NCBI GenBank assembly: GCA_035610835.1
Contig: CM069449.1
Location: 14,733,963-14,797,962, forward strand
Length of the DNA: 64,000 nt
Source: Ophiura sarsii
Lineage: Eukaryota; Echinodermata; Ophiuroidea; Amphilepidida; Ophiuridae
Direction of reading: 5' to 3'
Both the position numbers and the translations under genes were made by a program. Positions 14,030-24,612 of this stretch are shown piece after piece. Under the pieces are notes generated by a model, which was given only the letters and a program-made list of their open reading frames with translations, had not been told where the DNA came from and did no database searches. Position 1 is the first letter of the stretch, and every line of letters begins with the position of its first letter.

Positions 14030-14080
14030 AATTTGGTCCTGAAGAAGTCAGAGCTAATCCTGACGAAAGCTTGACAGATT
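14030..14080 (+). ncRNA. hammerhead-ribozyme-like motif, Penelope-type retroelement end
   Basis: CTGAAGA at 14039-14045 fits the conserved CUGANGA core. Stem II is GTCAG 14047-14051 with CTGAC 14060-14064, followed directly by GAAA (14065-14068). Stem III would be very short (AGCT), and stem I pairs GTC 14036-14038 with GAC 14073-14075. Very short stem III is typical of the hammerheads known in Penelope-like retroelements. One extra A (14046) between core and stem II is a poor fit, and the cleavage triplet would be CUU, which is suboptimal. The call is a candidate only. Confidence 0.4.
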
Positions 14081-14109
14081 AAAACTCGTCCGACGGCGAA
14101 CCCGTTAAA

Positions 14110-16177
14110 CTTTTAACTTATATTATGAATACCCGTCGTAAAAGCCTATCTCACAATTATTTCTTAATATTTATGAAGAGTTTATATATGATATGAACTA
14201 ATGCCACCCATTTCATTTTACAGGGATATGTCTAACAATTTGTTTACGAGCTTGCCCGGGTATACATTCAACAGTGTATCTTCGCTTACGACCGTGTAAG
14301 TAGGCTCTTATCTTAAACTGTAGCGTGTTTTGTTGAGATGGAAGATACAGCCATTGATCGCGATTTAGTTACTATTTCTCATGACTACAGTTCCTTGATG
14401 CATCAGAGGTCACTGTTGAATGTTATAATGCCCGGGTTTTACACACACATCTTAGCCAATCAAAAAAATATTCTGGGTGTCAAGTCTGTGTCCTCCGGAT
14501 GTTTTCTGGCCTATTGAATAACGTCATCTCGTCATACTTTCCGGACAAAATGTAGGCTTCGTCAAATTCCCATATTAATCCACCTTTAATACTAACGTAG
14601 CAGCACAACGTTGGAGGCGTCAGACCGAGACGCAAAGGTCTTTGTTCAAATCTCTATTTCCATGTGAAATCCATTGAGGGGCGAAAGAAGTACAACTCAT
14701 TATCATTGATGGCAACGTTGGCGATTGTATCGACGTTCATACACGCTTAGTAGTTACGAACCCATCAAAACAGGAAACTATTACCTACGCGTAGTGCATT
14801 GACATGATCTAATTGCACTCCGCGTGTGCAAGCCGTTAATGTGCGCATTTGTTTTGATTCGTTGTTCACGAAGCACGGGTCACCGATTTTTATGACTTTG
14901 ATATAAAACTTGTTAACATGTTAACATGTTTTTATTCGTCATCAAAGAGATTAAAAGTATGCACAGATTTGTATGTATTGTCGTGGTGTATGGATTAGGT
15001 CAATTATACTTTAGTAGATAGCTCAAGCTCCCCACACAAGTTTGTTGCAAAATCAGCGCTTGAAAATAGTCCCTTAAAGTGGGATATTAGCAAAGAAATG
15101 GACCGTGTGGTCCAACACCAATTTTCCTGAATTGTAGTTGCATGTCAGGTAGTCATCTATAATTGAAATATTCTGTAAAATATCAAAAATTCAAATGGTA
15201 TAAGCATCATCTAAGACACGATGTGTAGTAGCTCATCAATTATCCTTAGGATAATAATTTGATTATCATGATTATAATAATTATTATACATTTTACATTC
15301 ATCATTTTATTTACCACGCAACTCCGTTAACTCTTTTATAGATAGTAAGTAAGTATGTTAAAAATACACTGATATTGTTCTTGGTGTCTAAGGACTTGAT
15401 CTACTAAAATATTATGAACAGGTCATTTGAATCAACGGTAAAAATTATAACATGATTGACGTGACTCTTTATTCTCATTTATCTTACTAACTATGCCAAA
15501 CCTTCGACAAATTATGAAGCCGGTGAGTCAATTTACCAAATACACTTTTACTGTCGAATTTGGACATACAATCAACGTGATGAACATACAATCAACGTGA
15601 TGAACCCATCTATAATAAAATACGTAGTCGCAAAATGTGTCCTGAGGTGTTCGCCCTTTACCACACCTTCGATTGATTTCAAATTCTCTGTGAAAGTCTT
15701 AGAAGACCTGTAGAGTTATTTTGGTAACTACACTTACAATAACAGTTGACTATTTTGCCAAAATACAGACAAAAGTTTCCCGAACTGTAAAATTGCACTT
15801 TCATACAAAAGCGTAGTGTATAATGAGCTGAATAAAGTCAATGATGCGACTAACGAAACGAGGTATATGGAAGGGAGAAATAAGTTCACTACAATGATTC
15901 TCTTTAGTTTAAGATTGATATAATCCTTAATATGAATATTATTAATGTTGTTCACAGCATGTAATAAGTAAAAAAACAAATCAACATAAATGGAATGTGA
16001 GGAACACGCTGCATGTGACTACAGTGACTTATTATACACTGCGTCCAGCAACTTAAACAATTGTATAGTATTGCGAGTTATATAACCAAGCCTTTCATCG
16101 TGTGTTTTATATTGAGGGGCAAAAAAGAGTCGAAATGGTTCTACAAGTTTTCGCTATCCAAATATATTTTCAATTGG
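14110..16177. other. no gene recognised; one exact 20-bp tandem duplication
   Basis: ACATACAATCAACGTGATGA is repeated head to tail at 15564-15583 and 15584-15603. A short palindrome GTTAACATGTTAAC lies near 14912. Nothing else here could be assigned. Confidence 0.45.
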
Positions 16178-17293
16178 TACAGGGTGTCCCAAAAGTCTAT
16201 GCACGTTTTTGAAGAGTCATATCTCATAAAATATTAATCATATGGTATAAATTTAACCATATTTTGATAGACGAGATTTGGGAAATTATTTTGATACCAA
16301 ACACAACCCTATTGGTGAACACACAACATTATAAAACTGGTTGAAAGTGTTTGGCCGTGTGAGGCCCACCCATACCAAGTACTACACATTGTTGCTAAAA
16401 CAGATGCGCATAAATTAACGGTATGAAAGCAACATTGCGCATTAGTCACAGTTCACTGCTTACCTTGCAACATTAATGTTATTACCAAACTCGGTCACTC
16501 ACAACATAAATAGGCGTAGTAGACAACATTGCACAGCAAAAGTCTTCACTCAAGATAGTTTACAGCATAGATACGCGATTACAAATTGTATGTTTCTACG
16601 CTGAAACAAATTCAGTTCAACTTACTCAACAAAAGTTCAGAAAACATTTCAAAGTGAAACGCGCACCAGAAAGAATATTCATTCTGAAGTTGGTGGATAC
16701 ATTTTTGAACACAGGAACTGTGCATGATTTGTCTCGATGTGGTAGAAAAAAGACTGGTAGATCAACAAGTCACATTGATGTCATAAGACATGCAGTAGCC
16801 AAAAGTCTAAAGAGATCTATTCACTGTGTGATGTGTGTGTTCACTTTTCTTTACGTTATTCAATTTGTTAGGTCTGTGTGCATTAGCACACGTCTCTGTA
16901 TAAATGGAAAACAATTAAACTAGATTTCACTATAGAAACGAAAATTATGTGTGATATAGTTTGTTATTATGATGGGATCACTGTAATGTAAAATTTTAAA
17001 TATTACAATTGACGGATCACTTTCCTTGTAACCAACTCTACCCGTCTTTTTGTTAATCTCAATAGGTACGGATTTATGAACTTTATTCCTCCGAAGTATA
17101 AAATCACATTTTTGCAGTAATACATATTTTACTTCTAGGGTGGCATTACAAACAGATGCTACTCCAATGTTTGGTATCAAAATTATTTCCCACATCTCCT
17201 CTTTCTAAATATGTATTCATATTTTCAATACGACTTATATTTTGTGAAATACAAAGCTTCAAAGTCGTGCATAGACTTTTGGGACACCCTGTA
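16178..17293 (+). mobile_element. mariner-like DNA transposon, internally decayed
   Basis: The left end 16178-16205 and right end 17266-17293 are perfect 28-bp inverted repeats beginning TACAGGGTGTCCCAAAAG, counting the flanking TA. TA target duplication is the mariner/Tc1 signature. Beyond the perfect part the ends remain recognisably complementary to about 16312 and 17168 (for example TTTGATACCAAACA against TGTTTGGTATCAAA), so the subterminal inverted repeats are about 130 bp. The 1.1-kb interior holds only the N-terminal part of a transposase frame, so the copy is non-autonomous. Confidence 0.9.
16585..16923 (+). pseudogene. mariner-type transposase N-terminus (DUF4817/HTH), truncated
   Basis: The frame reads FYAETNSVQLTQQKFRKHF, then KRAPERIFILKLVDTFLNTG and GRKKTGRS...VAKSLKRSI. 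This is the typical N-terminal helix-turn-helix (DUF4817) region of a group of mariner-like transposases: FxETxSVxLTQxxFRxxF, then a K/R-x-P-S/E-R-x-x-I segment, then a basic linker. After about 16821 the protein loses resemblance, and it stops at 16923. There is no DDE catalytic domain before the right terminal repeat. The open frame extends upstream of 16585 without a clear ATG. It sits inside the 16178-17293 transposon in the same orientation. No active product is expected. Confidence 0.75.
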
Positions 17294-17790
17294 TTAAAAT
17301 GGTTCGAAATTTATTGGACACCATGTACATGATGGGTTTCGGCCATTTATAGCTTATAACCCATCACGATCATCATCTATTTATATAGGTACACTGTTCA
17401 CGATTTTAGATTCAGATGAAAAAGGATGAAACCTTTTGAAGGATACACACACCCCCCATACTACATTACGTAAATTATAATAAGATAAATATTGCTCGGG
17501 AATATAGTACAAACAACTTGCCACCGATTTGTAATTATACTTCGATTTCGTCCGTAAGTATTCAAACGATTATATATAGCATGATTAATGTGACTCTTGT
17601 GTTACCATTCAACACCTATAACAGAAACTATGATAGACACTCGATATTTCCGCTGCGGATAGATGGTAAGTATTAAAGATAGCTAAATGCTGGTGTCGAC
17701 TTAGTGTTTTTTATAACACTGACCAATCTCATCCAGACAAGCTTCGGGTACCTGTCAGGTAGTCATCCAGATTTGAAATAGATGTTGATC
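17294..17790. other. no gene recognised
   Basis: This short intergenic stretch lies between the mariner element and the GC-rich inverted repeat. Nothing specific is visible. Confidence 0.45.
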
Positions 17791-17796
17791 TGGGGG

Positions 17797-18345
17797 TATT
17801 TGCTATTCCGTCGAGAAGTCCCACTCGCCATAGGGGGAACCACCGCGCCCGTGCCGAAGGCGAGAGTCCTTCGACTTACGTCCATACCCCCTGTAGCGCG
17901 CTCATTATGTTAAGCGATGACCTGCCAAATGTCAAATTTAACGAATGACGTAGTTAACCAAATATTGCACGTCCACGTCCTGTCGGATTGTGTTTCCCCA
18001 AGAGAGCGGGGTGTGTGTGCGGGTCACTTGCACTAATACGCGTTTGAAACAAATACAAATACAAGCGTACTGCGCACATATAATCGCGCGTTGCGGCGCG
18101 TGGTAACGGGTCACAGTAGGTCCCAAAAGCTTCAATAGCTTTTAATGCAATCAATCATTGAGAGTGAAGGCAAAGAAAACGCTGATTGGATAACCGTAAT
18201 GTCAAACTTGCTTCGACTTTCCAAAGCAGGTTTCCCCAAAGTCGAAGGATACTCGCCTTCGGCTCGGGCGCGGCGGTTCTCGGTGGTGGCGCTCCCTCCC
18301 CACTGGGGCTAGTGGGACTTCTCAACGGCCTAGTATTTGCGGGCG
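17797..18345. repeat. GC-rich inverted repeat
   Basis: The left arm, about 17797-17880, contains GAGAAGTCCCACT, ACCGCGCCC and GCCGAAGGCGAG. The right arm, about 18225-18345, carries their complements in reverse order (CTCGCCTTCGGC, GGGCGCGG, AGTGGGACTTCTC), with some length difference in between. The arms stand out as GC-rich in an AT-rich setting. This could be a foldback element or an inverted pair of one repeat. Open frames of 130-152 codons across it on both strands look accidental. Confidence 0.7.
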
Positions 18346-18465
18346 CCCGAGATTCGTCTTTTTTTGATGGCGCGCGACTGTTGCGTTGCTCAATATTTGA
18401 AATTCGTCGCAGCCCCCACACAAACACAAACGCAAAAATAACATGGAATAACGCAGTTTCAAGGG

Positions 18466-18578
18466 CAAGTGCTTGCGTTGCATTTTTAATTATTTGGAAT
18501 GTCACAATAACAATTCGCGTCGGATTTTGGATTTGTAGCAAGTGCAACTTACTAATGTATAATGCCAGCCCTGTATGT
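18466..18578 (+). repeat. 331-bp tandem duplication, copy 1, left part
   Basis: This segment (AGTGCTTGCGTTGCATTTTT to CCAGCCCTGTATGT) recurs at 22412-22524. The copy continues at 22194 after the LINE, so the LINE interrupts it. Removing the LINE and one target duplication gives a repeat period of about 331 bp. Confidence 0.85.
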
Positions 18579-18930
18579 ATTTGTTGCCAGTTTGTTGTAG
18601 CGCCAGGAGGTTACACTTTCAAATCAGCTGGTGACAAATCTTAAGATTTCTACTTAAAAGAGTTTGATTATCATCCTGAAAACTTAACTACTGAATGTTT
18701 GGAATACCAAGACAACATTGGACTGGTTTTTACCTGTGTTTTGTCATCGTTTTATCAACATTTAGAGACATTCGTCTTTGTTTCTCCTTGTGTTAAATTT
18801 ACATCATAGGATTTCTACTAGGCTTTACTACACTGTAGGTCAGTGATCTGATGCAGGGTAAGCACAAGTCGATAAAACAATTCTCAAGTAGCAGTTTTGA
18901 TCTGTATTTTTCACACTTCACTCTCTACAC

Positions 18931-21900
18931 ATGGCTGGCCTACTTTGGTTAACTATCATAATCTTAGCATTAACTGTGAACAAAACTGTGAAAATGCCTC
19001 CTCTTAGTTATTGCAGAGAGCAGCTATTACAGTTAAGGCCTAAAACTGGTACAAGGGTATCAAGTGATGTGTTTAGAACTATCAAAGAGTTGGAAATATG
19101 CAGCGTAGAGCCTACAAATAGAGGATATCGCTCCTTCTTGAAAACACAACGACCCATCTCTACTGTCATCACCAACAATAGACAATCTTATGCTAGACAG
19201 ATCTCACCAAATCGAGGTGTTAACCGAGCAAATCTAAGAACTCTACAAAATCACAAATCTATACTAAACAAACTGAATGTTTGTCTGTGGAATGTACAAT
19301 CTTTAAGAAACAAATCTGCTTTATTTTCTGATTATGTGATGGAGCACGACCTAGATGTCATGATTGTAACAGAGTCATGGCTTAAAGCAGATGAACATGT
19401 TGTCATTGGGGAATGTACTCCCCCTGGTTATGTGTTCTTAAATTGTCCACGTCCAGCAGGAACCGGATGGGGTGGGATTGCTGTACTGTTTAAATCCCAG
19501 TTAAATCTTCGGATCAGTAGTAATCAACCTCAAACAACATATTTTGAATCTGTATGCATTTCTGACAGTTTAGGTCGTCTCAATTTAGTTGTAATTTATC
19601 GGCCCCCACCGTCAACTGGAAACCATTTCAGGACTTCGGATTTTCTCAATGAGTTTGACAGTTTTCTTGATGACATTGTGCTGTTACCTGGTAAACTTCT
19701 TATTGTTGGCGATATGAATGTTCACTGGGATAGGCAAGATAAGTCTGATGTTAGACAGTATGCCAATATCATTTCTTCAGCAAGTCTTGTGCAACATGTA
19801 AATTTGCCAACTCATAGGTCTGGTCATATTCTTGATCATGTCCTATCTTGTAGTGATGACAATCTTTTCATTGATTATGAGGTTCATGATAATCCAATCA
19901 CATGGCATCATTGTGTTAGGTTCAAATTAAACCTGCAGAAACCTGCCCCTCAGCGTATTACCAGAACATTCCGCAACTACAAGAAGTTTGATTCTGAAAA
20001 GTTCTCATATGCCCTAAATGATCAATTGTTCCATGTTCCTGAGTTTGACAATGTCAATGAACTGTTAGATTGGTACACTGCAACATCGAGTATTGTTCTT
20101 GACAAGTTTGCACCAACTGAAACTCGAACTTGTACCTTGAGAAATCAGCAGCTTTGGTACAATGACGAAGTTCATGTCTCGCGACGCAAAAGACATCAGG
20201 CTGAACGTAAATGGCGTCATACTAACACTGAAGAGGACCGTGAACAGTACCAATGTGCCAATAAATCTGTCAATGACTGCATTATAAAAGCTAAGAAATT
20301 GCACTACGCCAATAAGCTCTCTGGTGCTGACAATAAAACGGTCTTTCAAGTTGTTAACTCGCTGCTCAATAACCAAACCAAGAAACTCCCTGCTTTTGAT
20401 GATCCTAAAGATCTCAGCACACGATTCACTAGATTTTTCGCGAACAAGATCAGTGACATTCGTGATAGTTTGGACAATGACCCGGACAAACCTGATGTTT
20501 CACAGTTCACTGACAATCGTCCTGTCAATTGTGACCTTTTCACTGAATTTGTTGAAATGTCTCCTGATGAAGTCCGCAAAGTTATATCTGGTTCGTCCAA
20601 TGCATCTTGTATCTTGGATCCTCATCCAACTTGGCTCATTAAACAACACTCTGACCAACATGTACCTGCAATTACCGAAATTGTTAACAAGTCCCTTCGC
20701 TTGGGCATTTTTCCAGCTTCTGCCCACCGTGCTATTGTAACACCGCTTATTAAAAAGCCATCTTTGGAAAAGGAGGTGCTGAAGAACTACCGCCCAGTGA
20801 GCAACCTGAGTTTTGTTGCCAAAGTAATTGAGAAATGTGCAGCTACCCAGCTTGTGGAACACTTGCATAAAAATAGCCTTGCAGATCCGCTACAATCGGC
20901 TTATCGCGCCCGTCACAGTACAGAGACTGCCCTGATAAAAGTTCTATCTGACATAACTACTGATATTGACTCAAGACGTGTTGCTTTTGTTGTGCTCCTT
21001 GATATGAGTGCAGCCTTTGATACTGTAGACCATGACATTCTATTAGATCGCCTCGAAATGCGTTATGCAATTTCCGGAACTGCGCATGCTTGGTTTGAGT
21101 CATATTTGAAAGGTTGGGCATCGCAAGTGAGCATATCTGGCACTCTCTCAGATCCCGTAACTGTCAATTTTGGTGTACCACAAGGGTCAGTACTTGGTCC
21201 ATTGTTATTTACCTGCTATTCTACCCCCATTGGGGAAATTATACGCTCTCATCAACTAAGATATCACAGTTACGCTGATGACTACCAGATATATGCTTCT
21301 TTCGATCCTCGCATTCCTGGTGATATGGAAAACACTCTTACCAAAATCATTGAGTGTATAACCGAGATCAGAAATTGGCTTTCAGCCAATTATCTTAAAC
21401 TTAATGACTCTAAATCTGAATTGTTCATCACTGGATCTTACCACAATCTGAAGCTCCTTGATTTGGCTGACATTGAACTTGCAATCGGTGGCTCTTCTAT
21501 CAAGCTCTCACCTGTTATCAGAAACCTTGGCTGTTTCCTAGACTCAAATATGTCCCTCACACCTCACGTAAACAACCTGCGCAAAACAATTCTGTTTCAC
21601 ATCCGAAATTTATGGCGTATCAGAAGATTTATTGACAAAGAAACATGTCACCACGCGGTCCGTGCTTTAGTCACCTCTAGACTTGACTATTGCAATGCCC
21701 TTTTCACTTTGCTTTCGGCAAAGGATGTCAGCCGCCTGCAGCGACTGCAAAACAGCGCTGCTCGCCTTGTGTTCGCGGTTGGTAGAAGAGTTGATGCCAC
21801 ACCCCTTATTCAGACATTGCATTGGTTGCCAGTTCAACAAAGGATTGTGTATAAAGTAGTTTTGTACATTTTTAAGGCTTTAAACAACTTAGCTCCTCCC

Positions 21901-22116
21901 TATTTGGCTGAGCAGTTCTCTGTGTATGTCCCTGCTCGCTCCCTTCGATCTGTGATGGACACTAACCGGCTGGTTGTTCCCAGATCTAACCTTACTATAG
22001 GTGGTCGCAGTTTCAAGGTTACTGCTGCAAAGGCCTGGAACTCCCTCCCAATACACCTCAGAACTGCTCAGTCAACGGAGACTTTTAAAAGTAAACTTAA
22101 GACTTATTTATTTTAA
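18931..22116 (+). CDS. LINE ORF2-type protein: APE endonuclease and reverse transcriptase
   Basis: The 1061-aa protein would nick target DNA and prime reverse transcription of its own RNA. It has a short N-terminal region, then an APE-type endonuclease: LNVCLWNVQS at 115-124, TESWL near 147, GDMN at 260-263 and a HILDHVLS/TWHH end. The reverse transcriptase follows, with LKNYRPVSNLSFVAKVIEK, QSAYRARHSTETA, the catalytic aspartate in DMSAAFDTVDH (691-701), GVPQGSVLGPLLF and YADD at 781-784. It ends FKSKLKTYLF, a usual L2/CR1-group C-terminus. No frameshift or stop is visible. No separate ORF1 is present and no zinc knuckle was seen. The start at 18931 is the first ATG of the frame; the second ATG at 18994 would remove a hydrophobic leader-like stretch and is an alternative. 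Clade assignment (L2-like) is by motif resemblance only. Confidence 0.95.
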   Translation: MAGLLWLTIIILALTVNKTVKMPPLSYCREQLLQLRPKTGTRVSSDVFRTIKELEICSVEPTNRGYRSFLKTQRPISTVITNNRQSYARQISPNRGVNRANLRTLQNHKSILNKLNVCLWNVQSLRNKSALFSDYVMEHDLDVMIVTESWLKADEHVVIGECTPPGYVFLNCPRPAGTGWGGIAVLFKSQLNLRISSNQPQTTYFESVCISDSLGRLNLVVIYRPPPSTGNHFRTSDFLNEFDSFLDDIVLLPGKLLIVGDMNVHWDRQDKSDVRQYANIISSASLVQHVNLPTHRSGHILDHVLSCSDDNLFIDYEVHDNPITWHHCVRFKLNLQKPAPQRITRTFRNYKKFDSEKFSYALNDQLFHVPEFDNVNELLDWYTATSSIVLDKFAPTETRTCTLRNQQLWYNDEVHVSRRKRHQAERKWRHTNTEEDREQYQCANKSVNDCIIKAKKLHYANKLSGADNKTVFQVVNSLLNNQTKKLPAFDDPKDLSTRFTRFFANKISDIRDSLDNDPDKPDVSQFTDNRPVNCDLFTEFVEMSPDEVRKVISGSSNASCILDPHPTWLIKQHSDQHVPAITEIVNKSLRLGIFPASAHRAIVTPLIKKPSLEKEVLKNYRPVSNLSFVAKVIEKCAATQLVEHLHKNSLADPLQSAYRARHSTETALIKVLSDITTDIDSRRVAFVVLLDMSAAFDTVDHDILLDRLEMRYAISGTAHAWFESYLKGWASQVSISGTLSDPVTVNFGVPQGSVLGPLLFTCYSTPIGEIIRSHQLRYHSYADDYQIYASFDPRIPGDMENTLTKIIECITEIRNWLSANYLKLNDSKSELFITGSYHNLKLLDLADIELAIGGSSIKLSPVIRNLGCFLDSNMSLTPHVNNLRKTILFHIRNLWRIRRFIDKETCHHAVRALVTSRLDYCNALFTLLSAKDVSRLQRLQNSAARLVFAVGRRVDATPLIQTLHWLPVQQRIVYKVVLYIFKALNNLAPPYLAEQFSVYVPARSLRSVMDTNRLVVPRSNLTIGGRSFKVTAAKAWNSLPIHLRTAQSTETFKSKLKTYLF

Positions 22117-22133
22117 TCTTTATTTTCTTGTAA

Positions 22134-22160
22134 ACGCTATGGTACTTATGTAAATAGCGT
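22134..22160 (+). other. LINE 3' hairpin
   Basis: ACGCTAT (22134-22140) pairs with ATAGCGT (22154-22160) just before the TTG tail. L2/CR1-group LINEs are known to need a 3' hairpin and short tail repeat for recognition by their reverse transcriptase. The role here is inferred from position. Confidence 0.55.
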
Positions 22161-22193
22161 CCTAAATACCCGTTTGTTGTTGTTGTTGTATGT

Positions 22194-22785
22194 GTAAACG
22201 GAATACTAATTTGAGGGCCCATGGGGGTAATCATACAGCCAGGTCTGAACGTGCCTATATTTAGCGCAATGAAAACACATTATACTATCTTACAGGCTAC
22301 ACATTATAAGCCATTATCATCAACTTCATACAGGGGATGGGTAAACAGCGAGTTACGGGGCGGTAAGTTATGGGAGAGTTACGGTAAGACCGAGACGGTA
22401 CATATATTTGAAATTGCAAGTGCTTGCGTTGCATTTTTAATTATTTGGAATGTCACAATAACAATTCGCGTCGGATTTGGGATCTGGAGCAAGTGCAACT
22501 TCCTCAATGTATAATGCCAGCCCTGTATGTGTAAACGGAATACTAATTTGAGGGCCCATGGGGGTAATCATGCAGCCAGTTCTGAACGTGCCTAAAACCA
22601 CTAAACCAAGCTAAAACCACTGCCACTGTTGGTGTAGACTAGGAACATATTTAGCGCAATGAAAACATTATACAATCTTACAGGCTACACATTATAAGTC
22701 ATCATCATCAACTTCATACAGGGGATGGGTAAACGGCGAGTTACGGGTCGGTAAGTTGTGGGAGAGTTACGGTAAGACCGAGCCG
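22194..22785 (+). repeat. 331-bp tandem duplication: copy 1 right part and copy 2
   Basis: 22194-22411 continues the repeat interrupted by the LINE. Copy 2 starts at 22412 and runs to about 22785, with an extra ~50-bp stretch near 22590-22645. Shared phrases include GTGTAAACGGAATACTAAT, GAGGGCCCATGGGGGTAATC, CATACAGGGGATGGGTAAAC and GGTAAGACCGAG. Confidence 0.88.
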
Positions 22786-22893
22786 GCGAGTTGCGGTAAG
22801 ACCAAGCTGGCGAGTTACGGTAAGACCACAGCACGCGAGTTACGGTATAAGACCAAGCCGGCGGGTAACGGTAAGACCAAGCCGGCAAGTTGA
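22734..22893. repeat. ~25-bp minisatellite
   Basis: Variants of GCGAGTTACGGTAAGACCAA follow each other about six times at the end of the 331-bp duplication. Part of the unit is already present once in each larger copy, so the minisatellite probably grew out of it. Confidence 0.8.
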
Positions 22894-22964
22894 AAAATTG
22901 GTTTTAAAGATATGATCTCATATATATTGTAAACATTTTGGCATTTTCGTTGGATGCAAGCTAC

Positions 22965-23450
22965 AAGAAGATGTGTGCTTTTTATTATTGAGAGAGAGAC
23001 ATACAATTATTAAATAAACATACTACACGCACCCCACGCATATGGTGAATGTTAGAAAGGACAAAGTAAAAAGATGTGTGGTGATATTTTAAAGAAACAT
23101 TTTTAAGTACAAGAACATGTGTGGTTTTTGATATTATCGAGGTAGAATATTTCTAAATACACTACACGCACGTAATGCATATTGTGAATGTTGAAAAACG
23201 ACTAGGTATACAAATATGTGTTGAAATGTTAAAGAAACATATTTAAGTACAAGAACATTGTGTACTTTTTATTATTGAGAGAGCGGTAGAATATTTCTAT
23301 ATACACAACTACACGCACCTAATGCATATGGTGAATTGTGTGTTGAAATTTTAAAGAAAAGATTCTCAATACAAGAACATAATATGTGGTTTTTGATATT
23401 ATTGAGAGAGAGGTAGACTATTTCTATATACACAACTACACGCGATATTG
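22965..23450. repeat. ~140-bp tandem repeat, about 4 copies
   Basis: CTACACGCAC recurs at about 23023, 23163 and 23310, with a final CTACACGCG near 23446, giving steps of 136-147 bp. TTTTAAAGAAA, AGTACAAGAACAT, TTATTGAGAGAG and ATGCATATGGTGAAT recur in order between them. Confidence 0.8.
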
Positions 23451-24540
23451 AGAGGCCCGATGATTAATCTCTAAAGTTGTAATCTTTGGTAACATCTTTG
23501 GTAATTAAGTATTCCAAGGTCAAAGGTCATCTGGGGTCAAATGAAACAAAAAAAACTCCCTTTTTCGTACGCCCAACGGTTATGGGGTCTAAGGTCAAAA
23601 TAGGTCAAATTTTAAAGAAGTTCAAATGACAAAAGCAATATTGCGAAGGTGTTGACCTAGGTCAAATAAACAAAAACAAAATCAACGGTGACTAATATAA
23701 TGACTATTTTAAGTTTTTAAAGTCTATTCAATATCGCGTTATACCCAAACTTGTTTCATGAATGTTTTTGGACAAAATCATGCATTTTCCCCTTGGCCTT
23801 GAAAAAACATTACATCGATTACGTCACAAACTCAAATGTGGCCCTTTTATTGCACAACATTTTGTTGGACAGCTTACGCAAACAAATGATCCTTAATATC
23901 ACACCATGGTGGCAAAATTCGAGGCCACATTTGCACTTTTCAAAGAAAAAAAAGTGGTGCGATACTTGTTTCCATGTGTATATTTAAGAATAATTTATTA
24001 TAACATATTTTAAATCTATCCACAATCATGCATACAAAATTGTTGAAATAATTTCAAACAATCAATCAACCAAACAATCAAGCAACCAAACCATCATTAA
24101 TCAATAAATAAATAACTATAGTTACTTAATTAATTAATTAATTAAATAACATGCAATCAAATATATAAACGAATACATATGCCTATTTATATAAACTGGT
24201 CCCCGCTAGATGGTTATGCCACATTACCTATACCTCTGAAACCACATAAACCCCCTATACACCCCACACACACACATCCCCACACCGTTTCCAGATTTAG
24301 TAAGATGAATGAATTAATGAATAATTAAATATTGTAGATAAATTAATAAATACATCAAAAGTAAATACAAAAGTTGAATACAAAATAATAACACATTCAC
24401 ATTTAATAAATCATTTGATTAATAATAATCAAACACTAAAGAATGTAAATGCCTAGGCCATCATATTGTAGTTCATATACACTGACATGAATGATTCCAT
24501 TAAAGTCACCATCATGTTTTGAAAATAATAGAAAAAATAA
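23451..24540. other. no gene recognised; simple AT-rich repeats
   Basis: The stretch contains CAATCAA/CCAAACAATC runs (about 24055-24100) and TTAA runs (about 24125-24146). No domain-bearing open frame was seen. Confidence 0.5.
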
Positions 24541-24612
24541 GTGAACCTCGGGTATCGAACCCGTGTTATCCGTTTGTAACGGCAGAATCACAGTAGCGCG
24601 CCACGGAGATTA
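24541..24612 (-). pseudogene. tRNA-like sequence
   Basis: On the minus strand, ACGGGTTCGATACCCG forms a T arm with a good B-box, preceded by GCCGTTACAAACGG, which could be a weakened anticodon arm (ACA in the loop). The A-box region (TGGCGCGCTAC) is poor and no 7-bp acceptor stem can be drawn. It is probably a tRNA-derived repeat or a decayed tRNA, not a functional gene. Confidence 0.3.

Larger units (their letters stand above)
18579..22186 (+). mobile_element. full-length L2/CR1-group LINE
   Basis: The element is about 3.6 kb, with a 352-bp 5' UTR, one 1061-codon ORF, a 70-bp 3' UTR and a tail of four TTG/TGT units. It is flanked by TGTATGT at 18572-18578 and 22187-22193, a 7-bp target duplication. 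The boundaries are supported independently by the unbroken second copy of the host repeat at 22412-22560, in which the two flanks are contiguous. The intact ORF and clean duplication suggest recent insertion. Confidence 0.93.

Noticed and set aside
18155..18644. Open frames of 130 and 152 codons on opposite strands
   Set aside because: They overlap a GC-rich inverted repeat and the LINE 5' UTR and show no recognisable family.
20065..20868. Several 84-138-codon frames opposite to or shifted from the LINE ORF
   Set aside because: They are out-of-frame shadows of the intact reverse transcriptase ORF.
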